DNA of 64,000 nucleotides, taken from positions 62,001 through 126,000 of the forward strand of contig CAVQBN010000024.1 of assembly GCA_963710735.1 (NCBI GenBank). Reading direction: 5' to 3'. Shown one piece after another: positions 35,647-45,044 of this stretch (within the stretch, counting starts at the first letter, position 1; every line of letters begins with the position of its first letter). This DNA is from FEN-1297 sp963710735. Its GTDB lineage: Bacteria > Bacteroidota > Ignavibacteria > Ignavibacteriales > Ignavibacteriaceae. Below the pieces are notes generated by a model. The model did no database searches. It was given only the letters and a program-made list of their open reading frames with translations, and was not told the origin of the DNA. Position numbers and translations under genes: made by a program.

Positions 35647-35747
35647 TTCAATCGACTATTGTTTTGTAAGATAAGTCATAAAGATTATTCGAATAGAATT
35701 TATTTAATTGATATTTTAAAAATCAGTTTAGATATTATTTCAGATTT

Positions 35748-35803
35748 AAAAAACATTTGGGGCACAGTGGTCTACTTGCGGATCAACATTCACTATGCCC
35801 CAA
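35748..35803 (-). terminator. Strong minus-strand intrinsic terminator, end of an unidentified RNA
   Basis: On the minus strand TTGGGGCATAGTG (35803-35791) pairs with CACTGTGCCCCAA (35769-35757) over 13 positions with one G-U, then ATG and six Us (35753-35748). Read on the plus strand, the same stem has a C-A mismatch and no U-run, so the sequence is built for minus transcription. No minus-strand gene lies upstream. Confidence 0.6.
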
Positions 35804-36437
35804 GGTGGGCTTAAAGAAGAGAGGCATTAATTTTAATCATTACTAAATAATTGGATTAAAAGACTTGGTCCATTGAGTCCAAGATGAGTGACTAAGGCCT
35901 TTGTTCCAATTCCCCTTCGTTCTATACTCAATTAAATGCCTTTATAAAAGTTCTTAAATACAATCACAAAAAGTAACATTTATAGAGGCTTAATTTTCTT
36001 TAATCATCCATTATAAAAAGAACAGCTGACTTTATTTGGTTTTGCATTTTTTCCGAACATATAATTCAATGTCAAAACACACTAATGCATTGTTACGTTT
36101 TAATAATAAGCAATCTTCATTCCAATCTGTTTTGCTCCAGGCATAACCTAATAAGGCTATTTTTTTAACCAAAATGAGTATTTAGATTGTTTATTTAGAT
36201 AGTTTTCATTCTCAGTGATTGGAAGCGCAAAAAAAATATTTCTCAGCTTTGGGAAACTCGTCTCAGTGAAATTTTAATATTATTGCATATGTTCTTTATA
36301 ATTCACTTTAGTATTCATATTGAAGGGATAAAGCAGATAAAATCAACTAAAATATTGGCATCATTTTATATATAATTTTTTAGATTTTTAACTAAGTATC
36401 GACTAATTGTAGGTTTTCTTTACAATTATGGTTTCTT

Positions 36438-36445
36438 TATCTTTG
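36438..36445 (+). promoter_or_regulatory. Possible promoter of the sensor kinase gene
   Basis: TATCTTTG fits the TAnnTTTG -7 box and lies about 50 bases upstream of the kinase ATG. The upstream box is only a weak match (TTTACA about 18 bases before). Confidence 0.4.
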
Positions 36446-36495
36446 CATAAAGTAGTCTAATCATTTTTTTCTCTAAAACTTAGCAAAGAAAACAA

Positions 36496-37935
36496 ATGAA
36501 TAATAAATTCAATTTTGATTTTGAATTGTTCGAATCGTTTTTGGATATGTGTTTTATCATTTCAGATAGTGGTGAGATTTTAACATTGAATAATGCTGTG
36601 TATGATACATTACATATAGTAGATAGTAATTTAGCCGGTCAAAACTTTTTTGATCTGGTCGAACCGTCATTTATTACTAAAACCAAATCATTATTAAGCC
36701 AGTCAATTAAAAATAAAAAAGCTGAAAGTACATATTCTAAATTCAAATCCGGCGGTAGAATTTTTGATGTAGATTTATTTTTTGCTCCGCTACCTACTGC
36801 GGCAAAACAATCAGTACAAAAAAGAAGTTTTGTATTGGCAAAGGATATAACTGCTGTTAGGTTAAGAGAAATTGAATTAATGAGATTTTATTATGTGGCG
36901 CAAAATACTGTTAATCCCGTACAAATTGCCGATCTGCAAGGGAAAATGGTCTATGTAAATCCTGCATTTGTAAATGCTAGCGGTTACAGTAAGGAAGAGT
37001 TAATTGGAAAAAATCCGAATATTTTCAGCAGCGGCAAACACTCAAAAAAATTCTGGACTAAAATGTGGAATACGATTTCAAGCGGAAAAGTTTGGGTCGG
37101 TGAAGTTGAAAATAAAAGTAAAAGCGGAGAACCTTTTTATACTCAGCTTTTAGTATCCCCAATCCTAGACCATGAGGGAAAAGTTACAGGATATTTTGGT
37201 ATACACAGAGATCTTTCAGAAAAAAAATTACTGGAAAAACAATTAATACATACTCAAAAGATGGAAAGCATCGGTACTCTTGCAGCCGGCGTTGCACATG
37301 AAGTTGGAAACCCGCTTGCATCCATTTCTGCATTAGTGCAAGTTGTTCAACGTTCTACTACAGATGAATTTGCTAAAGAAAAACTAGAGCTGATTAAAAA
37401 GCAAGTTACCAGAATTTCTAAAATAATAAGAGACCTGGTAGATTTTTCGCGTCCTTCAAATTATGAATTACAATTAACTGATATTAATCAAAATATTGTT
37501 GAGGCTGTTGAAATTATAAAAGTTGGTGCTAAGGCAAAAGATATTGTGTTCGATTTAGATCTGAATAATAAAATTCCTTTGCTTCCATTAATTTCAGATC
37601 AAATCCAGCAGATATTTGTTAATATTTTACTGAATGCTGTGGATGCAATTTCTGAAAACATTGAAAATAACAAAAAGAATAAAATTTCTGTGCTGTCCAA
37701 TATAAACGATGACGAGGTTATAATTTCATTTAATGATACCGGCAAAGGAATAAATGAAGAGCATTTATCAAAGGTTTTTGAGCCTTTCTATACTACAAAA
37801 AAGGAAGGGAAAGGAACCGGCCTGGGGCTCTGGGTTAGCTATGGAATTGTTAAAAGCTTTCAAGGCGAAATAAAAGTGGAAAGCAAATTGAAAAAGGGAA
37901 CTACATTTACTATTACATTACCAATTCAACCGTAG
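36496..37935 (+). CDS. PAS-domain sensor histidine kinase, NtrB-like
   Basis: 479 residues with no membrane segment, so probably cytoplasmic. Two PAS domains: about residues 5-120 and about 130-245, the second with GKMVYVNPAFVNASGYSKEELIGKNP and a PAC-like GYFGIHRDLSEKK. The HisKA phospho-acceptor His is in AAGVAHEVGNPLASI (near residue 268). The HATPase domain has NILLNAVDAI, DTGKGI and GTGLGLWVSYGI boxes. It sits 15 bases before an NtrC-type regulator, forming a two-component pair. The sensed signal is unknown. Confidence 0.88.
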   Translation: MNNKFNFDFELFESFLDMCFIISDSGEILTLNNAVYDTLHIVDSNLAGQNFFDLVEPSFITKTKSLLSQSIKNKKAESTYSKFKSGGRIFDVDLFFAPLPTAAKQSVQKRSFVLAKDITAVRLREIELMRFYYVAQNTVNPVQIADLQGKMVYVNPAFVNASGYSKEELIGKNPNIFSSGKHSKKFWTKMWNTISSGKVWVGEVENKSKSGEPFYTQLLVSPILDHEGKVTGYFGIHRDLSEKKLLEKQLIHTQKMESIGTLAAGVAHEVGNPLASISALVQVVQRSTTDEFAKEKLELIKKQVTRISKIIRDLVDFSRPSNYELQLTDINQNIVEAVEIIKVGAKAKDIVFDLDLNNKIPLLPLISDQIQQIFVNILLNAVDAISENIENNKKNKISVLSNINDDEVIISFNDTGKGINEEHLSKVFEPFYTTKKEGKGTGLGLWVSYGIVKSFQGEIKVESKLKKGTTFTITLPIQP

Positions 37936-37950
37936 AAAAGGGTAAAGATT

Positions 37951-39306
37951 ATGGCAGAAAGAATATTAGTCGTTGATGATGAAGATATAATTAGAGAATC
38001 ATTAACCTTTGTATTGAAAAAAGAAGGTTATTATGTTCAGGAAGCCGAAAACGGACTGGCAGCTTATAATAAACTTCTGGAGGAAACATTTGATCTTGTA
38101 ATAACTGATTTGGAAATGCCTGAAATGAAAGGCATTGAATTACTGGAAGAGATCAAGAAATTGAATATTCAAACATCTGTAATAATTATAACTGCGTTCG
38201 GCTCTTTGGATACAGCTATCTGTGCATTAAGAAGCGGAGCAAGCGATTACCTTTTAAAGCCGGTTGAATTTGACGAACTTTTAATAAAAATAAGAAGACT
38301 TTTTGATGTAAAAAATTTATTGCTTGAAAATCGGTTATTAAGAAAAGAAGTACAGCGTAATTTTGACTTTGAAAATATAATTGGTAAGAGCCCGGCAATT
38401 AAAAAAATTTATGAGATGATTCAAACGGTTGCCGAAACTGACACAACAGTTCTTATTACGGGAAAAAGCGGAACTGGTAAAGAATTAGTAGCAAGAGCAC
38501 TTCATTATAATAGTAAAAGAAGAGGTAAACCCCTTATTGCGATAAATTGCGGAACAATTACCGAAAACCTTATTGAAAGTGAATTATTCGGACACAAAAG
38601 AGGCGCATTTACCGGAGCAATTTCAGATAAGGAAGGATTGGTAAAAGCTGCAGACGGAGGAACATTATTTTTAGATGAGATAAGTGAATTACCGCTTCAG
38701 CTTCAAGTAAAACTGCTTAGGGTTCTTCAGGAAAAAGAATATACCCCGGTGGGATCAACTGCAGCAATTTCAGTTAATGTAAGATTTATTTCTACAACAA
38801 ATAGGGATCTGAAAGAAGAGGTAACTGCCGGTAGATTTCGTGAGGATCTTTATTACCGTTTAAACATTGTTGAAATAAATTTACCCTCGCTTAAAGATAG
38901 AGAAGAAGACATACCGCTTTTAGCCGATCATTTCTTAAGCAAATACCGGGCTGAAATGAATAAAAATGTAAAAGGAATTGAACCGGAAGCTATGAGAGCT
39001 CTAATGGCTTATGAATGGAAAGGTGAAATTAGAGAATTAGAAAATATACTGGAAAGAGCGGTAATTTTTTGTAAAAATGATTTTATTACCATCAAAGATT
39101 TACCTCAGGTTTTTAATTCTAAAACAGGTACAACTGATTTTTCAAAGATGGGCTCACTTGAAGAATCTGTGAGAAAATTTGAGAGGGACTATATTTACAA
39201 AGCACTAGAAAATAATAATTTTGATAAAGAAAAGACTGCTGATCTCCTAAAGGTCGGGCTTTCAACATTATATAGAAAGCTGAAAGAATTAGATATAAAG
39301 GCTTAA
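37951..39306 (+). CDS. Sigma-54-dependent response regulator, NtrC family
   Basis: 451 residues in three domains. The receiver carries VVDDEDIIRES and phospho-acceptor D53 in VITDLEMPEM. The AAA+ sigma-54 activator domain (about 140-375) holds Walker A GKSGTGKE, GAFTGA loop RGAFTGAISD and Walker B GGTLFLDEI. The C-terminal Fis-type helix-turn-helix reads KTADLLKVGLSTLYRKLKE. When phosphorylated by the adjacent kinase it should activate -24/-12 promoters. A good candidate target lies just downstream at 39498. Confidence 0.92.
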   Translation: MAERILVVDDEDIIRESLTFVLKKEGYYVQEAENGLAAYNKLLEETFDLVITDLEMPEMKGIELLEEIKKLNIQTSVIIITAFGSLDTAICALRSGASDYLLKPVEFDELLIKIRRLFDVKNLLLENRLLRKEVQRNFDFENIIGKSPAIKKIYEMIQTVAETDTTVLITGKSGTGKELVARALHYNSKRRGKPLIAINCGTITENLIESELFGHKRGAFTGAISDKEGLVKAADGGTLFLDEISELPLQLQVKLLRVLQEKEYTPVGSTAAISVNVRFISTTNRDLKEEVTAGRFREDLYYRLNIVEINLPSLKDREEDIPLLADHFLSKYRAEMNKNVKGIEPEAMRALMAYEWKGEIRELENILERAVIFCKNDFITIKDLPQVFNSKTGTTDFSKMGSLEESVRKFERDYIYKALENNNFDKEKTADLLKVGLSTLYRKLKELDIKA

Positions 39307-39497
39307 CTAAGATCTTTTTTTTAGTCTGATCAATCAACGATAGGCTTTCTCAATTTTTAAAATACCGGTTTTCCCATTTTCACAAGCGGGAACAATTTAA
39401 AGAAACTATTTTTTGCAATCGTAAAATTTTATCTTCCCAAATGGACAAAACAAGCAAAAAATGAAGTATTTATAATCTGAAATTCTTTAATCCTTTC

Positions 39498-39513
39498 TGG
39501 CACGTAAATCGCC
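39498..39513 (+). promoter_or_regulatory. Sigma-54 (-24/-12) promoter
   Basis: TGGCACGTAAATCGCC matches TGGCACR-N4-TTGCW with one change (TCGC for TTGC) and the exact ten-base spacing between the invariant GG and GC. It is about 60 bases upstream of the receiver/universal-stress gene pair and directly downstream of an NtrC-family activator gene. Confidence 0.7.
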
Positions 39514-39574
39514 GTGTATATTTAACTCTTATAGTCTCTAATTATTTTTTTCCACACAATTTAGAATTTTTGTG

Positions 39575-39928
39575 ATGAAAAATATTGTTGTATATAGTTC
39601 TGATTCCAACATATGTTTGAGTCTAATGATGTATTTGCAAAACGATTACAGTGTTACGACTACTACCAATTTGGATGTCTTGCGCGTTATGGCAAAAAAC
39701 ATTACATTCGATTTGGTTATTATTGATGCTGAACCTTCGAAAGCAATTGAGAAAACTTGTAAAGAACTCAGAGAACAGAACCCGATTATTCCTATTATTC
39801 TTACATATGTGTATGAAAATAATTCAAAGGCTTACGATAGTAATTTAAGAAAATATGCAAGTTCTATTTTTTATAAGCCGTTTGATTTAACAGAGGTAAC
39901 AAAAGAATTAGCGGGACTATTAGTTTAA
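39575..39928 (+). CDS. Stand-alone receiver-domain protein
   Basis: About 117 residues, one CheY-like domain with no output domain. The phospho-acceptor is D51 in LVIIDAEPSK and the conserved Lys is in FYKPFDLTEV. The N-terminal acidic pair usually written DD is reduced to SSD (IVVYSSDSN), so Mg binding may be altered. The start is ATG 39575; a GTG three bases earlier is possible. It lies between a sigma-54-type promoter and the universal stress gene, so it is likely part of the stress response controlled by the upstream two-component system. Confidence 0.75.
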   Translation: MKNIVVYSSDSNICLSLMMYLQNDYSVTTTTNLDVLRVMAKNITFDLVIIDAEPSKAIEKTCKELREQNPIIPIILTYVYENNSKAYDSNLRKYASSIFYKPFDLTEVTKELAGLLV

Positions 39929-39983
39929 TGCAAAGGAGGAGATAAGTAGACAAGAAAGGGGATGGTTAAATTAGGAGGCAAAA

Positions 39984-40487
39984 ATGTTAAGCTTTAAAAA
40001 CATTCTGGTTCCAACGGATTTTTCAGAAAATTCCGTACATGCTCTGGAATTTGCTCATTATCTTGCCAAACAAAGTAAATCTGCACTACATGTACTTCAT
40101 ATTATTGAACCCATAAATCGCTCTAAACCTTTTAACGATAATTTTTCTGAATTGAGATTTGAGAGATCCAGATTTCTTGAGGCAGAAGAGGAACTTAGGA
40201 GATTCATAAATAGAATATCTCTTCAAGGTGTTCAGATAATTGAAGCACTTGATCCTGGAAAACCTAATGAGCAAATTTTAAGGTATTCTCGTAATCATAA
40301 CATAGACCTAATTGTAATCGCATCTCATGGATGGACCGGATTAACCAATATGACGACGGGAAGTATTGCAAACAAAATTTTACGTGCATCGGAAGTACCG
40401 ACAATTCTTGTTAAATCGAATTCTTTAACAATGCAAAATGGAATTAAAAATACAAAAAATTCTTTTGCAGAAAACTGGGTCGGTTAA
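39984..40487 (+). CDS. Universal stress protein (UspA family)
   Basis: 167 residues. ILVPTDFSENSVHALEFA is the N-terminal Usp start, and DLIVIASHGWTGLTNMTTGSIANKIL near the C-terminus carries the G-2x-G-9x-G(S) nucleotide-binding signature of ATP-binding Usps (residues about 108-135). A very strong AGGAGG lies five bases before the ATG. It is probably co-expressed with the preceding receiver protein from the sigma-54 promoter at 39498. Confidence 0.9.
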   Translation: MLSFKNILVPTDFSENSVHALEFAHYLAKQSKSALHVLHIIEPINRSKPFNDNFSELRFERSRFLEAEEELRRFINRISLQGVQIIEALDPGKPNEQILRYSRNHNIDLIVIASHGWTGLTNMTTGSIANKILRASEVPTILVKSNSLTMQNGIKNTKNSFAENWVG

Positions 40488-40647
40488 TTTCCAAATCTAC
40501 AATCTATGATTCAGTACTAGGCGTAAATTAGCTATGCACAAATCCGTCATTTCTTATACTTGTTAATCTTACCAAGCATTACGTTCACTCTCAGACCCCA
40601 AAAAAATATGATGGAGATGAAAAGAATTAAAAATTAAGCCGATTGTT

Positions 40648-41640
40648 TTATCCTTTCCTTTCCATCAAATCAACTAATTCGTATAGCTTTTCTTTATAAA
40701 GATTTTGAATATAATTTAAATCATCATCGGATAATGATTGCAGTCCCGAAGTATTTAATATTGCTTGTTCTGGAGTTTTAATACCCGGTATAATGGTTGA
40801 TACTTCTGAAAAGCTTAGAATAAAACTCAAACTAAAAGATGTTTTAGAAATATTATCCTGTTCAGCCTTTTTCCATACTTCATCTAAATAGTCCAAAGAT
40901 TTTGATAAAATCTCCGGCGTTAGTCTAAAAGCTCTGTGGTCATTTTTTTCGAATTTGGTATCTTTATTAAACTTCCCGGTTAGTAAGCCGAATTGAAGTG
41001 GCATTCGTGCAATGATTCCGTATCCCATTTCATTTGATTTCTTGATAACCTCAAGCCCCCTTTGATTTATTATGTTAAAAACAATTTGAAATCCATTCCC
41101 AAGATTTCTTTCGAGCAAAAATTCAGCTTCAAGTTCCGGATGAAAAGTATTTAGGGATAATCCCCAGTATTTAATCTTCCCTTCCCTTTGCAGTTGTTCC
41201 ATAGCTTCTATACATTCACCGTCTTTAAGATGTCCAATTTTCGCGGAATGTAATTGATAATAATCGATACTTTCTCTGTTAAGTCTTTTCAAACTTTTGT
41301 TGCAAGCATCAATGATATGAGATTTGGAATAATCCAGGAAAATACTTCCGTCATCATTTAATCGATGCCCAACTTTCGTTGCTATAATTACATCATGTCT
41401 ATTGCCGAAAGTTTTACCAATTAATTCTTCAGAATGGCCTAGACCATAAAAGTCAGCAGTGTCATAGAAATTAATTCCCCTGTCAAAAGCAATTTTTAAT
41501 GCTTCCATAGATTGATGATCATCCACTTTGCCCCAGCCGATTGGAATATCTCCGGCCATCGTTGGCCCGCCGATTCCCCAGGCGCCAAACCCAATTTCAC
41601 TTACATTCAAATTGGTATTTCCAAATTTTCTATAATTCAT
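40648..41640 (-). CDS. Aldo/keto reductase
   Basis: 330 residues, TIM barrel, NADP-dependent. It starts MNYRKFGNTNLNVSEIGFG. The catalytic tetrad is visible as D and Y in NFYDTADFYGLGHSEEL, K in IIATKVGHR and H in YYQLHSAK. The C-terminal STIIPGIKTPEQ is the cofactor-binding loop. The substrate cannot be assigned. It lies next to a NUDIX hydrolase gene on the same strand, about 30 bases apart. Confidence 0.88.
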   Translation of the reverse strand: MNYRKFGNTNLNVSEIGFGAWGIGGPTMAGDIPIGWGKVDDHQSMEALKIAFDRGINFYDTADFYGLGHSEELIGKTFGNRHDVIIATKVGHRLNDDGSIFLDYSKSHIIDACNKSLKRLNRESIDYYQLHSAKIGHLKDGECIEAMEQLQREGKIKYWGLSLNTFHPELEAEFLLERNLGNGFQIVFNIINQRGLEVIKKSNEMGYGIIARMPLQFGLLTGKFNKDTKFEKNDHRAFRLTPEILSKSLDYLDEVWKKAEQDNISKTSFSLSFILSFSEVSTIIPGIKTPEQAILNTSGLQSLSDDDLNYIQNLYKEKLYELVDLMERKG

Positions 41641-41670
41641 TTTAAACCTGCTAATATTATAAAATTTCAG

Positions 41671-42294
41671 TTAGTCAAAATCAGTCTGCATTGAAGGATT
41701 GCGATAAAATTCAAAGAAACGGTGAATTTGCTTTTCTGTTGTTCTAGAGGCTGATAACTCCGGTATATTATCTTCGTTAAAAAATTCTACATCTTCAGTT
41801 TCTATACTTGTGCTTTTAGTGCCGCCGGTTAATTTGCATAGAAAAAATATTTTATAAATATGAAAAGGAAATGGAGGATAATGACCTTGTTTTGTTCTGT
41901 CATAAACTGCCAGTACTTTTTCAGCTTTCACTGTAAATCCCGACTCCTCGAAAACTTCTCTTTCCACCGCTTCACCCGGCGATTCATTCGGATCTGCCCA
42001 ACCGCCGGGCAAAGTCCAACCGCCGTCAATTTTTTCTTTTACCAATAATATTTTATCATCCTTAAAAACGGCGCCTCTTACATCTACTTTCGGAGTTTCG
42101 TAACCTTCAGCATTTTCAAAAAGATTTTTAATGAATTTCAAATCGCCGTCGGAATTTGCTGCCATCATTTGTGCGGCAATTTCCCTTACCTGTTTATATC
42201 TTTCAATATCAAATTCATTTTCAGAAAATGTTAATCCATTTTGAGCGATTGCAGAAAGACTCTTTGCCCATTCTAACCATTTAGGTTCCATCAT
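41671..42294 (-). CDS. NUDIX hydrolase with N-terminal extension
   Basis: 207 residues. The NUDIX box is GGWADPNESPGEAVEREVFEESGF at about residues 95-118 (quoted core: REVFEESGF), with all catalytic Glu present. About 60 N-terminal residues form the helical domain of the family whose members hydrolyse ADP-ribose or similar nucleoside diphosphates (WAKSLSAIAQNGLTF, a recognisable start). The substrate is not determined. It probably shares a transcript with the aldo/keto reductase gene. Confidence 0.85.
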   Translation of the reverse strand: MMEPKWLEWAKSLSAIAQNGLTFSENEFDIERYKQVREIAAQMMAANSDGDLKFIKNLFENAEGYETPKVDVRGAVFKDDKILLVKEKIDGGWTLPGGWADPNESPGEAVEREVFEESGFTVKAEKVLAVYDRTKQGHYPPFPFHIYKIFFLCKLTGGTKSTSIETEDVEFFNEDNIPELSASRTTEKQIHRFFEFYRNPSMQTDFD

Positions 42295-42328
42295 TAATAC
42301 CAGAATTATTAAAAATCAATTAAAAATA

Positions 42329-44830
42329 TTATTCACTTAACGCTTTGCTCAGTAAAGTGAACTTATATCCCTTCTTTTGCAAAACCGTAATTAATTCATC
42401 AAGCTTATTGTAAAATTTATCCGGTCGCCTAGGATCGGTTCCCGGATGAGTTAGCAGGATAAATCCGTTCAATCCATGCGGATCTTTCTTTTCATAGTTC
42501 AATATTCTTTGAAATATAGTATCACTGCTTAAATATTGTTTACCTAATCCGGGATAGGTCCAATCGGCATTGGAATAAGTTCCCGGTGTAAAATCAACCA
42601 AAGTTAAACCGATTTCTTTACACCATTTACTTATCTCGCTGTTATACCACTCAAAAGGAGGCAGAAAATATTGAGCCGAGCTTTTATTGATTCCGAACTT
42701 TTCCATTTCAGCATAATTAGCTCTTAAATCATTTAAAAATTCTTCTTTACTCACAAGAGTTGAATCCCGGTCTGTCCATGAAGCATAAAGTAAATGCTTA
42801 TTTGAATGAGCGCCTAAATAATTTCCGTCCTCTTTTAGCTTTTCAATTATAGTTTTGAATTTTGGATTTCTATAAAAATCACCTGTAAAGAAAAAAGCTC
42901 CTTTAATATGATGTTTATTTAAAACCTCCCTTACTTTTTCAAGGCCGTCAGCAAATTCGTGTCCGGTAAAGACAAGATGAATTTCTTTTTTACTTACATT
43001 TGTTCTAATAATCCCGCCTTGAACATATTCAAAACCTTTTTTCTCTGCGGGATCTTTTCCTTCTTTTTGAAGAGCAGACAAATAATAAGTAAGACTTGCT
43101 GTACCGTCCATAGTCGGTTCATCTGTTGAATAATCACCATGGTCATCATGATAAACAGCAACGTGCGATTGGAATTCGCTGAATGGATCAGGCTTCGTTA
43201 ATTTTAATCCTTCGAGTTTACTAAAAATTGTGGTGTAAACCGGACCATCAACTAATCCTCCGGGAATTTTGATATGGCCGACTACCCAGAATGACGAATG
43301 AGGATCTTTGGGCGAAGTACCGTCTTCCGGGTAATCTATTATCATGCTGGTGCCCCAAATGTTGCATCCGAAAAGCCAGTCACGAAGTGATGCCTCCATT
43401 GGAAGATATGTCGGATCTTTTGTCAATTCATAATAGAGATGACATTGAGTTACAATCGCCGAAACAAGATTATTTGAACACCAAATAAAAGGAACCCCGA
43501 TTAAAAAAGGATTTGTTTTTCCGCGCTGATATACTCGATCAATTCCTTCCCTTAAATAATTAATAAAATTTGCATCAATTTTTTTGTTGGAAGTTGTTGA
43601 AAGATAATAATGGCCTAAGTTTATAAAAGGATACCATTGATAGTGCCGTGCAGTATCAGCTCCCATCCATGGAGTTACCGGTTCCTTATCCCCGAACTTA
43701 ACGGCATCATCTAAATATTTTTTTTCATTTGTAATTTTATTCAGCTGGATCGCAGCTAATTCCATATCATCAACCCAATTTTTTTCCTCATAATAATATG
43801 GAGATTTGCAAGGAGCGGTTTGACAAGCGCCCGGATGCTGCAAACCAAATTCGTATGCATCAATTGCTTTCTGCTTAATCTCTTTTGCAAACTCAGGATA
43901 ATACTTTTTTAATATTTGTGAGCCGAGTGCAAAAGCTGAGGCATATTTACCAGCGGTAGATGCAATGCCGGTTGTTTTATTTTTATATTGAAATAAACCT
44001 TGCGGTTTTCCATTGCAGAAATAAACCGGGCGTTCAAGATCAATTCCATAATTAACCGAATCTTTATCAGGTAATCTAAAACCGGCGTGGTCACGGTCAT
44101 CGGCAATCTGGTTAAACATTACGTCTTTTTTAGGATTCATCTTTACCAGCCAGTTAAGTCCCCATTTTGCTTCATCAAGAATGTCCGGGATTCCGTTTGC
44201 ACCTGGATTTCCATTAGCATCAAATTTATCACCAAATGCATTAGGATTTTGCTGGTAAGCAAACAGCATTTGAAAAACTGCATTAGCCGAAGTTGTCACA
44301 TACTGTAAATAATCCGTGGCATCGTGCCACCCGCCGACAACATTAATAAAAGTAGAATCATGATGAGGATCATAAATTATAAATCCATCATGTGTGTGAC
44401 ATGAATCTTTTAGTACCGGATTATAACCGCACTGCTGTTCCCTCATATATTTAAGAAGAAAATCCGCCGAGCCATCGTAAACATTATTTGCAATTCTAAA
44501 GATCGGTGATTGTGTATCAGAAACTTTAATAAAATATGCACCTTCTTTTTCGAACTTAGAAAAGTCCAGTCTGAAAGTTGTTTTGAATGGTCCATATTCA
44601 CCATAGGGTTTTATCTTGTTAGATTTCCATACAACTTCATGTGTAAGCGCATCGCAAATTTCAAATTGAGCAGGAGAAATCTCCTGCTTGCTGCAGAGTA
44701 CAGCAGCCTTAACGGATTTTTGTAAATACCCAATTTGGTTAACCCTTATCCAGCTTTGAGCATAAACTGCCGTGCTTAAGTATAGAATAAAAAACAATAA
44801 AAGAAATTTAATTGACTTAAATTTTTTCAT
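42329..44830 (-). CDS. Secreted GH9 glycoside hydrolase fused to a polysaccharide deacetylase domain
   Basis: 833 residues. The signal peptide (FLLLFFILYLSTAVYAQ) is followed by an Ig-like CelD_N domain (about 25-110) and a GH9 (alpha/alpha)6 barrel (about 120-590). GGWHDATDY near residue 168 has the catalytic base Asp pair, and DEPTMDGTASL near residue 572 the acid Glu region. From about 610 a NodB-like domain follows (GAFFFTGDFYRN, GAHSNKH, LLTHPGTD). The usual NodB motif TFDDG is replaced by FTGHEFADG, although the H-x3-H metal motif is kept, so esterase activity is uncertain. It likely acts on beta-glucan or modified polysaccharide outside the cell. Confidence 0.85.
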   Translation of the reverse strand: MKKFKSIKFLLLFFILYLSTAVYAQSWIRVNQIGYLQKSVKAAVLCSKQEISPAQFEICDALTHEVVWKSNKIKPYGEYGPFKTTFRLDFSKFEKEGAYFIKVSDTQSPIFRIANNVYDGSADFLLKYMREQQCGYNPVLKDSCHTHDGFIIYDPHHDSTFINVVGGWHDATDYLQYVTTSANAVFQMLFAYQQNPNAFGDKFDANGNPGANGIPDILDEAKWGLNWLVKMNPKKDVMFNQIADDRDHAGFRLPDKDSVNYGIDLERPVYFCNGKPQGLFQYKNKTTGIASTAGKYASAFALGSQILKKYYPEFAKEIKQKAIDAYEFGLQHPGACQTAPCKSPYYYEEKNWVDDMELAAIQLNKITNEKKYLDDAVKFGDKEPVTPWMGADTARHYQWYPFINLGHYYLSTTSNKKIDANFINYLREGIDRVYQRGKTNPFLIGVPFIWCSNNLVSAIVTQCHLYYELTKDPTYLPMEASLRDWLFGCNIWGTSMIIDYPEDGTSPKDPHSSFWVVGHIKIPGGLVDGPVYTTIFSKLEGLKLTKPDPFSEFQSHVAVYHDDHGDYSTDEPTMDGTASLTYYLSALQKEGKDPAEKKGFEYVQGGIIRTNVSKKEIHLVFTGHEFADGLEKVREVLNKHHIKGAFFFTGDFYRNPKFKTIIEKLKEDGNYLGAHSNKHLLYASWTDRDSTLVSKEEFLNDLRANYAEMEKFGINKSSAQYFLPPFEWYNSEISKWCKEIGLTLVDFTPGTYSNADWTYPGLGKQYLSSDTIFQRILNYEKKDPHGLNGFILLTHPGTDPRRPDKFYNKLDELITVLQKKGYKFTLLSKALSE

Positions 44831-45044
44831 AGCGAATAAACATTATATAATTTATCGATTACACATTTCAACTTAATATTAGCGAAAAAAATATTGCTGC
44901 TAAATTTACTACTTTCATAAACACCCCCATCTTTAGGATTAATCTATTTTACAATATTAAAAGCCTGTTTACTTTTTTTACTTTCCTTCGGCAAGGCAAT
45001 TCGGCCGCTTCTTCTCAAGGTCGAGTTTATTTGCAAGTCAGGCA

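Larger units (their letters stand above)
35647..36495. other. Long intergenic region
   Basis: About 850 bases without a convincing protein gene, between metX and the sensor kinase. It contains a strong minus-strand terminator (35748-35803) and, upstream of it, roughly 150-200 bases with further small palindromes such as CTTGG...CCAAG, which may be an RNA gene. The right part carries the likely kinase promoter. No tRNA-like sequence was found. Confidence 0.5.

Noticed and set aside
36355..36371. Sigma-54-like TTGGCATCATTTTATAT upstream of the sensor kinase
   Set aside because: It has the GG but lacks the required GC at -12, and a better TAnnTTTG promoter lies downstream.
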